Source of the DNA: SKVR01 sp046291875
GTDB taxonomy: Bacteria; Bacteroidota; Bacteroidia; Bacteroidales; UBA7960
Assembly (NCBI GenBank): GCA_046291875.1
Contig: JBKBSF010000010.1
Span: forward strand, 62,001 to 126,000
Direction: 5' to 3'
Length of the DNA stretch: 64,000 nt
This document shows positions 26,244-35,800 of this stretch, piece after piece. The translations under genes were made by a program, and so were the position numbers. Position 1 is the first letter of the stretch; each line of letters opens with the position of its first letter. Under the pieces are notes generated by a model, which was not told where the DNA came from, ran no database searches, and was given only the letters and a program-made list of their open reading frames with translations.

Positions 26244-28946
26244 ATGAGGTACCACAGGCCCCTTCATAAGGGTTTTTTCGTTTTTCTTTTCTTGTTTTTC
26301 ACCGCAACCCGTTTTCCTGGTTTTGCGCAGGTTGCCCCTGCAACAAAGCCGGTGAGTGAACTCATTGAGCAATGGCAACAGCAAAATGGGGTGCAGATCT
26401 TTTTTCAACTTACCTGGTTGGATGAGGCGGGTCTGGACCCATTGCCGGCTCAGAGCTCCCTGGATGATTTTCTTGAGATGCTTGATGCTTCTCCTGCGCT
26501 GTCGTACTATCGCAGAGGCTTGCTCATTGTGGTTTTGCCTGCCCTGGGGCGTCGCGACGGGGAGGTACGGATCACGGATAATCGCATCTATATCGGCGAT
26601 CCGGCCGATCTGGGCCGCTACACCCGGGCGCGGATCGAGGGTGTGGTGTATGACGGGCAGACACGTACTCCACTGCCCGGGGCCACCGTAAGTTTTGAGA
26701 ACACAAATATTGCCGCTACTACCGACAGGCAGGGACGATTCTCCTTTTTGCTTCCGGCCGGCGAACTTAAGGTAAGGGTATCCTACATCGGGTTCCAGGA
26801 CCTCCATCGTGAGTTGTATGTATTTAGCGGTGGTAACCTGGAACTGGAGCTTTTTGAGGATTTTGTGCAGCTGGAAGGGGTAACAGTAAGTGCACGACGT
26901 ATGGGCGACAAGGTTAGCGGTACACGTATGAGTATGATCAGCATGGACTCGCGCACCGTAAGGGAATTGCCGGTAAGCTTTGGAGAGAGCGATATCATCA
27001 GGAGTTTTACGCTTAAACCCGGTGTACAATCGGTGGGTGAGTTTGGCAGTGGCTTCAACGTGCGCGGTGGTAGTGCCGATCAAAACCTCATCCTGCTCGA
27101 AGGGGTCCCCTTATTCAACTCCTCCCACCTTTTTGGTTTGAGCTCTGTAGTCAATTCTGATATGATTTCCCGGGTTGATCTGATGAAGGCGGGCATACCC
27201 GCCCGGTTCGGAGAGAGGGTGTCATCGGTGATGGACATCCGTATGAGTCAGGAGGAACCACAGGAGGCCCGCATAAGTGGTGGGCTGGGGCTGCTCAACA
27301 GTCGCTTGCAGGTGCAAACTCCGCTGCTGGGCGATGCTCTTTCTGTTTCGCTTTCGGGCCGTTCGTCTTACTCAAACTGGTTCCTTGAAAATATGCCCGA
27401 TAATGACCTGATGAACAGTGAGGCGGGTTTTTTTGACCTTGCAGCAGTAGTGAACTTCAGGCCAGCAGCCAATCAGTTTATCTCCTTGTTTGCCTACCGT
27501 AGCGAAGATCAGTTTACCATGGCCGCAAATTCGGCTTACCAATATGCCAGCCAACTGGGTTCTTTGCGCTGGACAGGTTTCCTGGCCGAAAAGCTAAGAT
27601 CTGAGGTGCTGCTGGGTTTCAGCGATTACCACTACCAGGTTAGAGAAAACCTGGTAACCAACCAGCGCAACGGCTACATGCTTTCATCGGCCATTGCCTA
27701 CCGCAATGCACGATGGAACCTCAATTGGTATCCTTCCACCACTCACTCCCTGGAAAGTGGTGTCAGTGCAGTGTTTTACCAGATCTCCCCGGGTGAAATA
27801 CAACCCGAGGGTGACCCATCGCTGGTACTGCCCAAAACATTACAACAAGAGCAGGCCATGGAATTTGCCGCCTGGCTTAGCGATAACATAAGCATTTCCG
27901 GACGTCTGGACCTGGAAGTGGGGCTTCGTTATTCTCTCTACCACCAAACCGGACCTGGTGAGGTATGGCTGTATGAGCAAGGAAAACCCCGGAGTTTGCT
28001 CAACAGAACCGATACATTGTTTTTCGGCAGGGGAGAAACCATTGCCCGCTACCATGGGCTGGAGCCCCGGGTGGCCCTTCGTTATGGGCTGGATGAGCTA
28101 AGCTCTTTGAAGATCAGCTACAATCGCATCAATCAATACATCAACCAGCTCTCCAATACCGCTGTAGCTAATCCCTCCGATATATGGAAGCTAAGCGACA
28201 GACACCTGAAGCCCCTGCGAAGCGATCAGTTTGCCCTGGGTTACTTTCGTAATATTCCTGCCAACAGGTTGGAGGTATCTGCCGAGGTTTATTTCAAGCG
28301 ACTCCACAATATGGTCGAGTATAAAAACGGGGCTCAGTTGCTTATGAATGAGGCTATTGAAACCGACCTGGTGAATGCTTCCGGCTATAGTTATGGAGCT
28401 GAGCTGGCACTTGAAAAACACGAAGGCCGCCTCAATGGATGGGTCAGCTATGCTTTCTCCCTGTCGCGAATCAGAACCCAGGAGCCCTTTGCGGAGGGGC
28501 AGATCAACCGAAACCAGTACTTCCCCTCCAATCATGAGCAACCCCACAATTTTGTGCTCAATACCAATTACAGGATCTCACGCCGCTGGCGTTTCAATAC
28601 CACTTTTGTATATGCAACAGGCCGCCCTGTTACACTTCCGGAGCTCGTTTACAATTACAACCAAAGCCAGGTGATCTTTTTTTCTGACAGAAACGCCTAT
28701 CGGATGCCAGACTACCATCGACTCGACCTGGCCATTACTTTCGATGAAAGCCTCAAAAGAAAGAAGAGCTGGAAAGGCAGCTGGACCCTCTCGGTGGTTA
28801 ACCTATACGCCCGCAAAAATGCCTATTCCATCTTTTATCAAAAAGATAAACCGCATGCGGGTAACGATTTCCGTCATTACAGTCTTTATAAAATGTATAT
28901 CATTGGCAGGCCGTTGCCTACCCTCACTTATAATTTTGTTTTTTAA
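26244..28946 (+). CDS. TonB-dependent outer-membrane receptor with STN and carboxypeptidase-like domains, module copy 2
   Basis: A 900-residue receptor, full-length paralogue of 656-3424. Signal peptide MRYHRPLHKGFFVFLFLFFT, cleavage near GFA/Q. STN domain about 36-100 (PVSELIEQWQQQNGVQIFF), carboxypeptidase-regulatory-like domain about 130-205 (IEGVVYDGQTRTPLPGATV), plug about 210-340 (GFNVRGGSADQNLILLEGVPLFNSSHLFG, split around residue 275), barrel ending LPTLTYNFVF. The second half contains the same INQYINQLS-T-AV and NRNQYFPSNHEQPHN-type motifs as the first copy. It heads a four-gene unit under the promoter at 26117 and is followed 41 bases later by its DUF4249 partner. No FecI/FecR gene is near. 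Ligand unknown. Confidence 0.93.
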   Translation: MRYHRPLHKGFFVFLFLFFTATRFPGFAQVAPATKPVSELIEQWQQQNGVQIFFQLTWLDEAGLDPLPAQSSLDDFLEMLDASPALSYYRRGLLIVVLPALGRRDGEVRITDNRIYIGDPADLGRYTRARIEGVVYDGQTRTPLPGATVSFENTNIAATTDRQGRFSFLLPAGELKVRVSYIGFQDLHRELYVFSGGNLELELFEDFVQLEGVTVSARRMGDKVSGTRMSMISMDSRTVRELPVSFGESDIIRSFTLKPGVQSVGEFGSGFNVRGGSADQNLILLEGVPLFNSSHLFGLSSVVNSDMISRVDLMKAGIPARFGERVSSVMDIRMSQEEPQEARISGGLGLLNSRLQVQTPLLGDALSVSLSGRSSYSNWFLENMPDNDLMNSEAGFFDLAAVVNFRPAANQFISLFAYRSEDQFTMAANSAYQYASQLGSLRWTGFLAEKLRSEVLLGFSDYHYQVRENLVTNQRNGYMLSSAIAYRNARWNLNWYPSTTHSLESGVSAVFYQISPGEIQPEGDPSLVLPKTLQQEQAMEFAAWLSDNISISGRLDLEVGLRYSLYHQTGPGEVWLYEQGKPRSLLNRTDTLFFGRGETIARYHGLEPRVALRYGLDELSSLKISYNRINQYINQLSNTAVANPSDIWKLSDRHLKPLRSDQFALGYFRNIPANRLEVSAEVYFKRLHNMVEYKNGAQLLMNEAIETDLVNASGYSYGAELALEKHEGRLNGWVSYAFSLSRIRTQEPFAEGQINRNQYFPSNHEQPHNFVLNTNYRISRRWRFNTTFVYATGRPVTLPELVYNYNQSQVIFFSDRNAYRMPDYHRLDLAITFDESLKRKKSWKGSWTLSVVNLYARKNAYSIFYQKDKPHAGNDFRHYSLYKMYIIGRPLPTLTYNFVF

Positions 28947-28987
28947 GTTAAAGTTCCAGCCGATCCTGTATAAAAAATTATTTTAGG

Positions 28988-30115
28988 ATGAAGAAAAACA
29001 TCAAAACTCTTCTGGTCTCCCTGATGTTATTGAGCATCTATTCCTGCACCGAAATCTGGGATGGGAAGATCAGGCCCCGGGAGGATATTCTCGTGGTAAA
29101 GGCTTTGCTTTCAGATGCGCCCAATGGGCAATTTGTGGAGCTCTATACCACATCAGGCTATGGGCAGGAGATCAGTCAAACACCCGAGCAAGGTGCACGG
29201 GTTTGGGTAGAGAGCGAACAGGGTCAGCAATGGAGCTTCCTTGAGATACAACCGGGAATGTACCGGCAAGAGAGCCTGCGGGCTCAGAAGGGGGTGTCAT
29301 ACAAGCTTTTTGTGGAGCTTGCCGATGGCAGCAGGTTTGAGTCGGTTGCCCAAACCCTGATGCCTGTCAGGCCCCTGGACACCATTCTGGGCGTATTTGG
29401 CGATCGGCTGATAGATATTTATGATCATAACCTTGATTTGCAGCCCCAGTGGGTACAGGGAATAGAGTTGTATGCCGATCTGGATATGGGGGGAGAGTTT
29501 GCCAAACGAATACGTTTCGACAACCAGGTGCTTTTTCAGTACCAGGTAGTGCTCTATGATTCGCTGATCTGCCTCCAGTATATGCCAGGAGCTTACCATA
29601 TTTGTCACAATATCGACCCTCGCGATCCACCCCGGATGAATTGCCGCACACGATTGCCCCTCAATGATGTAGTAAACATCAGTTTGCCTGACTTCGATCT
29701 GGCAACAGGTGAACTCTATCAGCATCCTTTGGGTTTTGCTCCACGCGACAGGGTTTATTACAACCTGAGTTTTCCTGGCACTCTCTTTCGTCGTGCCCTC
29801 ATTGTGGAGCAATTCGGGCTTACAGAGGAAGCATTTCACTTCTACAGGCAGATAAGGGAGCAGTTGATGGCAGAAAATGCCCTGTTTGATCCTGTAGCCA
29901 CACAAATTACCGGAAATATGCGGTGTGTAAGCGATCCCGATCGTATTGTGCTGGGTCTGTTTGAAGTGGCAGGCAGCAGCAGGCAAACTTTTGTAATGAG
30001 CTACGAGCCCTGGCAACCCCATAATATCTGGCTAAGAGAAATCCAGGACCTTTCCTTCCTGCCGGCACATGAATGTTTCTATGAAACAATACCAGCACAT
30101 TGGATATATAATTAA
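28988..30115 (+). CDS. DUF4249 outer-membrane lipoprotein
   Basis: A complete 375-residue DUF4249 protein. Signal: MKKNIKTLLVSLMLLSIYSC with acylated Cys at residue 20. The N-terminal part has the family pattern (PREDILVVKALLSDAPNGQFVELYTTSGY; then GARVWVESEQG and PGMYRQESL); the C-terminal part has LFDPVATQITGNMRC and LGLFEVAGSS. Two Cys-containing stretches (LICLQYMPGAYHICHN; RMNCRTRLPL) lie in the middle, absent from the visible part of the paralogue at 3-572, and may form surface disulfides. DUF4249 genes are commonly next to TonB receptors; by analogy with SusD it might act as a ligand-binding lid, but this is inference. Confidence 0.88.
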   Translation: MKKNIKTLLVSLMLLSIYSCTEIWDGKIRPREDILVVKALLSDAPNGQFVELYTTSGYGQEISQTPEQGARVWVESEQGQQWSFLEIQPGMYRQESLRAQKGVSYKLFVELADGSRFESVAQTLMPVRPLDTILGVFGDRLIDIYDHNLDLQPQWVQGIELYADLDMGGEFAKRIRFDNQVLFQYQVVLYDSLICLQYMPGAYHICHNIDPRDPPRMNCRTRLPLNDVVNISLPDFDLATGELYQHPLGFAPRDRVYYNLSFPGTLFRRALIVEQFGLTEEAFHFYRQIREQLMAENALFDPVATQITGNMRCVSDPDRIVLGLFEVAGSSRQTFVMSYEPWQPHNIWLREIQDLSFLPAHECFYETIPAHWIYN

Positions 30116-30166
30116 AGCTGGTAACTACATCGAAAGGCAATCTGTAAATGGAAAACAAGTATTGAT

Positions 30167-31903
30167 ATGGAACACAAAACGCTGGCTTTTGCTTTCAGGC
30201 TTATGTTAATGATGGTAGGTGGAATGGCTGTACAGCCGGTTTTTGCCGGAGAAACCCGCTTACTGGCAGCCCGCCCATGCCAGCACAGTCTGGTTATTGA
30301 GGCCGATCGCGATGTATATGTGGCCGGAGAAACGGTATTCTTCCGTTTGCACTCCGTGCAGCAGCAATCTCTGGCAGAGCAGACAGAACTGGTGAATGTA
30401 GTGCTGCATCAGGGGAATACCGTAAACAGCATTCAGCAGGTTATGGTATTGGATGGCCCTTCAGGTTTTGGCTCCTTTTTACTGGAAGATACACTTCAGA
30501 CAGGCTGGTACGAACTCCTGGCCTTTACCAATGCCATGCGTGGCAGTCATTCTCAGTGCATGGGCCGTACAACACTTTATGTGGTAAACCGCTTTGACAG
30601 GATTGTAGCCGACATTTTACAGGATCAGCATGATGCCGGAGGGCAGGAAGAAGTGGTTCAATACACACAGTCCAGTGCGCCGGCATTGAAGATACAAACT
30701 GATCGGGAGGTATATGGATTGCGCCAGCAGGGTAAGATCAGCCTGGTATTGAATGACCCTGTTTACGAACACTCTTTTTTGTCGGTATCGGTAGTGCCAG
30801 CCGCCTCTTTTTTTTCTGATTTGCCTGAGCAGGTTAGCTTCCCTGATTTCTCGGGCCACCCGGACATATTTCCCTCAGAACGGCTGGGGATGGTGCTTAC
30901 GGGTAGGATTGTGAGCAGCCGGGAAGATCTCACGCTTCAAGGCAGGAAAGTTCTGCTGAGTACTCCTGATACAATGGTAAATCTTATGTACAGCCTGAGC
31001 GATGCCAGTGGGATATTTCACTTTCAGCTCAACCCAGGGTATTACGGACGTCAGGTTTACTTGCAGGTATACGAGCCTCGCTATGAAGAAGGGGTTTTCC
31101 GGGTTGTGCCCAATAACCGATTTCAGCTGCAGGAGTGGCCAACACCCCAGCCAAGGGATTTCACCAGTGGCGCCCGCGATTATGTGCTGCAAACCCAGCA
31201 GGCTGTGCGCATTGCCCGAGCCTACGAATTGCCTGACAGGATTCGTACTACACCGCAACATCACAAGGGTTTTCTGAAACCGGTTTACAGCAATGCCGAT
31301 TACATTGTGGTTCCCTCTGACTATATTAAGCTTGATGACTTTCAGGAAATTGCCCGCGAACTGTTGTTTGGGCTGCGTTTACGGCGACAAGGGGGGTCGA
31401 TACATATGCGTATGCTGGATGCCCGTTCGGCACCTTCTTTCTTTTCTCAACCTCCCCTGGTTTTTGTAAACGGAGTGCTGGTAAGAGACCTGGAAACACT
31501 TTTGCCCTTAAATACGGATGCCATCCGCAGGGTTGAGTTGCTCAATCGCAGATGGGCTTTGGGAGATCTGGATTTTGAAGGAGCCCTGGCACTGTTCCTT
31601 GAGCCTTCCACAGGCTTTCCCCTGCACCGGGGGAATGTTACTGTTGCCATCCCGGCCATTGCCAGCCAGGCGATGGCAGATAACCAACCTGAGCAAGACC
31701 GGCCGGCGCATAGGGTACCCGATTTCAGACCGCTTTTGCTATGGGAGCCCCATATCCGGCTCAAGTCGGGCCAGCGTAAAGAGCTTACGTTTGTAACCAG
31801 CGATATGGATGGTGATTTCCGTATCCGTGTATCTGCAATTATGCCCGATGGAAGCATCCGGTATTTCTTCTGCGATTTTTCGGTTCAACCTCTCAATCCC
31901 TGA
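30167..31903 (+). CDS. MG2-like/plug-like secreted protein, module copy 2 (short form)
   Basis: A 578-residue exported protein, shorter paralogue of 3471-5810. Signal peptide MEHKTLAFAFRLMLMMVGGM with cleavage near VFA. MG2-like start: LVIEADRDVYVAGETVFFRL. Landmarks shared in order with the long form: PSGFG, DTLQTGWY, LYVVNRFD, DDFQEIARELLFGLRLR, plug-like PLVFVNGVLVRDL and RRVELLNRRW, then VPDFRPLLLWE and a last domain TSDMDGDFRIRV..MPDGSIRYF. Relative to the 779-residue copy roughly 200 residues are missing from the region between the MG2-like domain and the plug-like segment. No beta barrel and no enzymatic motif. It follows DUF4249 by 51 bases and precedes the small secreted protein by 5. 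Confidence 0.75.
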   Translation: MEHKTLAFAFRLMLMMVGGMAVQPVFAGETRLLAARPCQHSLVIEADRDVYVAGETVFFRLHSVQQQSLAEQTELVNVVLHQGNTVNSIQQVMVLDGPSGFGSFLLEDTLQTGWYELLAFTNAMRGSHSQCMGRTTLYVVNRFDRIVADILQDQHDAGGQEEVVQYTQSSAPALKIQTDREVYGLRQQGKISLVLNDPVYEHSFLSVSVVPAASFFSDLPEQVSFPDFSGHPDIFPSERLGMVLTGRIVSSREDLTLQGRKVLLSTPDTMVNLMYSLSDASGIFHFQLNPGYYGRQVYLQVYEPRYEEGVFRVVPNNRFQLQEWPTPQPRDFTSGARDYVLQTQQAVRIARAYELPDRIRTTPQHHKGFLKPVYSNADYIVVPSDYIKLDDFQEIARELLFGLRLRRQGGSIHMRMLDARSAPSFFSQPPLVFVNGVLVRDLETLLPLNTDAIRRVELLNRRWALGDLDFEGALALFLEPSTGFPLHRGNVTVAIPAIASQAMADNQPEQDRPAHRVPDFRPLLLWEPHIRLKSGQRKELTFVTSDMDGDFRIRVSAIMPDGSIRYFFCDFSVQPLNP

Positions 31904-31908
31904 TCAAT

Positions 31909-32604
31909 ATGACCTGTGCTGCAATTTTCCTGATGCTTTTTTCTTTGCTGGGCTCCACTGATGCGGGCCATGAACCTCCCCGGGAGGTTTTGCTGGCCGG
32001 AGAGGTGTATATGCCTGTTTTTAATTATTCGGGCGATCCATGGTACAATGACAATTGGACGGAAGGTAGTGTACAAACAATGTTAGGTGAGGAGTACCAG
32101 CATCAGCCCCTGATGTACAATATGCTGCTGGATGAGGTGTTTTGGCTTTCTCCCGGCCTTCGCCAGCCGGTAATGCTCGACAGGGGGCAAGTAAAAGCTT
32201 TCAGCCTGAAAGATCAGCAGGGGGTACTCACCTGGTTTGAACAGGTGTATATTCCGGATCCCATTACGGGTAACAGGGTGGGTAAATATGCCCGGGTCAT
32301 GCATCGGTGTGATTCTTTCAGACTTTTTGCCCTAACTCACAAGCAGGTAAGCTCTCGCTCAGAACGGATCAACCGGGGTGGGCATATTGTGCATGTACGG
32401 ATTCTCAGAGACAGCCGCAGGTATTTTATTGAAAGGGCCGACGGACAGAGGATGTGGGTAGGTTTGCGACACCGCTCTTTTCTTAATGCCTTTGGCGATC
32501 AGAAGGCCGAAGTACGCTCTCTGCTCAGGGAGCAGAATGTGAGAGTGCGCGACGAACGAACCCTGGCACTGGCAGTACGCCTGCTTTCAGAAGCGGGCTG
32601 GTAA
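31909..32604 (+). CDS. Small secreted protein of the receptor module, copy 2
   Basis: A 231-residue predicted exported protein (MTCAAIFLMLFSLLGSTDA then cleavage near AGH), paralogue of 5833-6573. Features: GDPWYNDNWTEGSV turn, LMYNMLLDEVFWL, LDRGQVKAFSL, LTWFEQVYIPDP, and a basic C-terminal half. It starts 5 bases after the preceding stop, a spacing that implies translational coupling. The family is uncharacterised; function unknown. Confidence 0.72.
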   Translation: MTCAAIFLMLFSLLGSTDAGHEPPREVLLAGEVYMPVFNYSGDPWYNDNWTEGSVQTMLGEEYQHQPLMYNMLLDEVFWLSPGLRQPVMLDRGQVKAFSLKDQQGVLTWFEQVYIPDPITGNRVGKYARVMHRCDSFRLFALTHKQVSSRSERINRGGHIVHVRILRDSRRYFIERADGQRMWVGLRHRSFLNAFGDQKAEVRSLLREQNVRVRDERTLALAVRLLSEAGW

Positions 32605-32656
32605 AACCTGCGTATCGATCCCCGATTGCATAAATGAATTGCTGTAGAAAAATCCT

Positions 32657-32687
32657 TTTTATTTGGCGGCATTAATCCTTACATTTG
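32657..32687 (+). promoter_or_regulatory. Bacteroidota-type promoter of the trypsin-like protease gene
   Basis: TTTT at 32657-32660, a 19-base spacer and a perfect TACATTTG -7 element at 32680-32687. The -33 element differs from TTTG in its last base. Leader to the ATG at 32844 is about 150 bases. Confidence 0.6.
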
Positions 32688-32843
32688 TAGCTTGCAATTA
32701 TGCAAGGTCAATGAGCCTGTATACATCCTGAAGCTGTTTTCAGGTGTTTCCGGCTGTTTTTGTCAAAACCTTTAATCCATTAATTTGCCGGTGCCTCAAA
32801 AGGGTTTCCGGAGCTGTCAGTTTACTTACCAAATTTACATCAC

Positions 32844-35800
32844 ATGAAAAAGAATTTTACATTGTTTTTTGTTGCAATGATTTTGTTTGCATCATGGAAT
32901 GCCCATGGGCAATTGTTTGAGGCGGGTTCATTAAAATCGCCCGACAAGAAATATGAAATGGAGCTGATTCCTTCTGACAGCCCATTCAGTGATCCTGCCT
33001 ATATGGAGGCCTTTATGGCTCGTTTTCAGCGTAATACAGATAAGATTGTAGGTGGCGATCCTGTGAGTATCCTGGATTATCCCTGGCAGGTATCTGTACA
33101 GATTGCAGGAGCCGGTCATTTTTGCGGTGGTACCATCATAGATGAGGAGTGGATCCTCACCGCCAGCCACTGTCTTGATGATCCTGCTTTAACACCTAAT
33201 ATTCTGCGTATTCGTGCAGGTTTCACTACTCTGAATTCTTCTGAAGGTAGTATTCATACAGTAGCAGAATTTATCCTTCATCCTGATTACGTGGATACGG
33301 GTTATCAATTTGATATTGCGCTAATTCGCCTGGCAACTCCATTGGATCTTTCTGATCCGGCCAAGGCCAAAGTAGGTCGTGTTACACAGGCTGACGCCGC
33401 TGCAGGAATGACCAATCCCGGTACAATGGTGAAGGTATCCGGTTGGGGAGCAACTTCCTTCCAGGGGCCTGGTTCCAATGTGTTGCTGGCCATTCAGGTT
33501 CCCATTGTGGGAGGTACAGCCAGTTATCCCCCCAGTTTGATCACTCCGGATATGATGCTTGCCGGCGAAGCAGGTAAGGATGCCTGCCAGGGTGATAGCG
33601 GTGGCCCATTGGTAGTAGCGGATGGCGATTGGTACAAAGTGGCTGGTGTGGTAAGCTGGGGTAATGGCTGTGGTTTGGCAGGTTTTCCGGGGGTATACTC
33701 ACGTGTCAGCTTTTTTGAAGACTGGATCAATCAATATGTGATCAGTCCTGACCCCAACCAGTTTTACACCTTCTGGTCAGAAGATTTTGGGGGTGGCCAG
33801 ATCCCCAATGGTTGGGTAAACAACGTAATTGCCGGGCCGACCAATTTTCCGGGGTGGCAGTGGACCCTTACCGGAGGAGCCTATGGCGGCCAGCTTAACT
33901 CCACCACTGCCGCCAATGGCTATATGAAACTTGACTCTGATGCCCATGGGCAGAGTACTGTGGCTGAGGAAGCTGACCTGATCACATCACCTGTTGATTT
34001 TTCTGCTATCAACACCCAGGTTGTGTTTTCACTGGAGCATTGGGCTCGTACCTTTGGCAATGCCGATATACGCATTTACGTGTCTACAGATGATTTTGCT
34101 ACCCAAACCCAGCTCTACCGCTGGCACGGTGCTCCGCAAAACCAGGCCAATGGCCCCAACCCTCTGCTTTCGAAGTTCGATATAACCGAAATAGTACAAG
34201 GGCAATCCAATGTGAAGTTCAAATTTAACTGGAAAGGGAAATATGATTACTGGTGGTTGCTTGATGATTTGATGATAAGAGTGGAGAATGATCCCATCGA
34301 AGTAAATTTCCTTGTTACGGGCAATGGCCAACCCCTTGAGAATGCTCATGTATTTACCGGTTACTATGCACAGGATGCGTATACTGCTGCCGATGGTACC
34401 GCCAGTCTGATGCTGTACGAAGGCGACTATCCCATTTTTGCGCTCAGGGAAGGGTTCTTTCCCTATGAGAGCAACATAACTGTAACCGATGCAGGTTTGC
34501 TGGTAACCATAGAGATGCAGAAGATTCCTGCTCCGGAAATCACAGTTACCCCTGATGCATTGGCACTAAGCCTGATGCAGGGACAGTCAGGTGTACTCTC
34601 CCTTACCATTGCCAACCCTGGCGATGCTGACCTGGAATACAGCCTGCTTGCACTTGCAACCTCTGAGGCAAAATCCAGCTCCTCTCTCTGGAATGGAGAG
34701 ACAGCACATTATCCCGAGCTCACAACTCCCGCTGGTATTATCCCTTCTTTTGAGGCGGGTGAGCCTGGAGCCGAGATTGCATCAGGATCGCTTAAATCAG
34801 ACCGTTTGGATGAAATCGTTGAAATACACCATGACACCGGATACCAGGGTAATGGAGTGGGTGCTGGAGCCAGCACCTGGATCAGTGCTGCTCGCTTCGA
34901 CGTAGAAGACTTGTCCTCCTATTATGGAATCTATGAAATTTCTCAGGTGAAATACCACATCCGTCAGAATACTTTCACCAACGTAACGGTTAAGATATGG
35001 AAGGGTGGCTCGGAGAATGGAGCAGGAACGGAGATCTATTCGCAGGATGTTACTTCTGCAGTGGTTGCCAACACCTGGAATATCCATTCCCTGCCACAGT
35101 CTATAGCACTGGAGGCTGGCAATGAATACTGGTTTGGGTATTCCATTACCTCTACCGGTCAATTCCCTGCCAGTGCCGACAACGGACCCATGGTGGCCGG
35201 AAAAGGAGCCTGGATTTTCTTTAACAATAGCTGGAATCTGCTTCCCGACCTGAGCCCTACACTCGATTTTAACTGGAACATACGCGCCATTCTGGAGCGT
35301 CAGTCCAGCCCTGACTGGATCATCTTCGATCCGGTAAGTGGTGTAGTGCAACCTGAGCAAAGTGCACAGGTGAATGTAACCCTCGATGCTGCCAACCTTG
35401 AGGTGGGTGTGCACACTGCATCCATCTTTGTAATCAATAATGCCGGAGAACCTGTAGAGATTCCGGTGGCATTTACTGTTACCGAACCCCTCTATGAATT
35501 GACCTTTGATGTGAAAGACGAAAATGGTGTGGCTGTAGCTGATGCTGTAATCTCACTGGACGGTGTTGCCAATGTGGCCGGCGATTATGTTTTCGAAGAT
35601 CTGCCTGCAGGGGTATATGCTTATGAGGTTTCCAAGGCGGGTTATATTACTGCCCAGAACAATGTTACAGTCAACAGTACTTTCACCTATGAGGTAATCC
35701 TGATTTCTGAAGGAGCTTCAACTGTAGCATTGACAGTAACCGTTCATGATGAGTTTGATGTGCCTGTAGAGGGAGCTCTGCTGCAAGTGCAGGGATTTGG

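Noticed and set aside
26064..27083. 339-residue antisense frame over the start of the second receptor gene
   Set aside because: Overlaps a certain receptor gene and the lipocalin-like gene end; composition is not protein-like and no start signal is visible.
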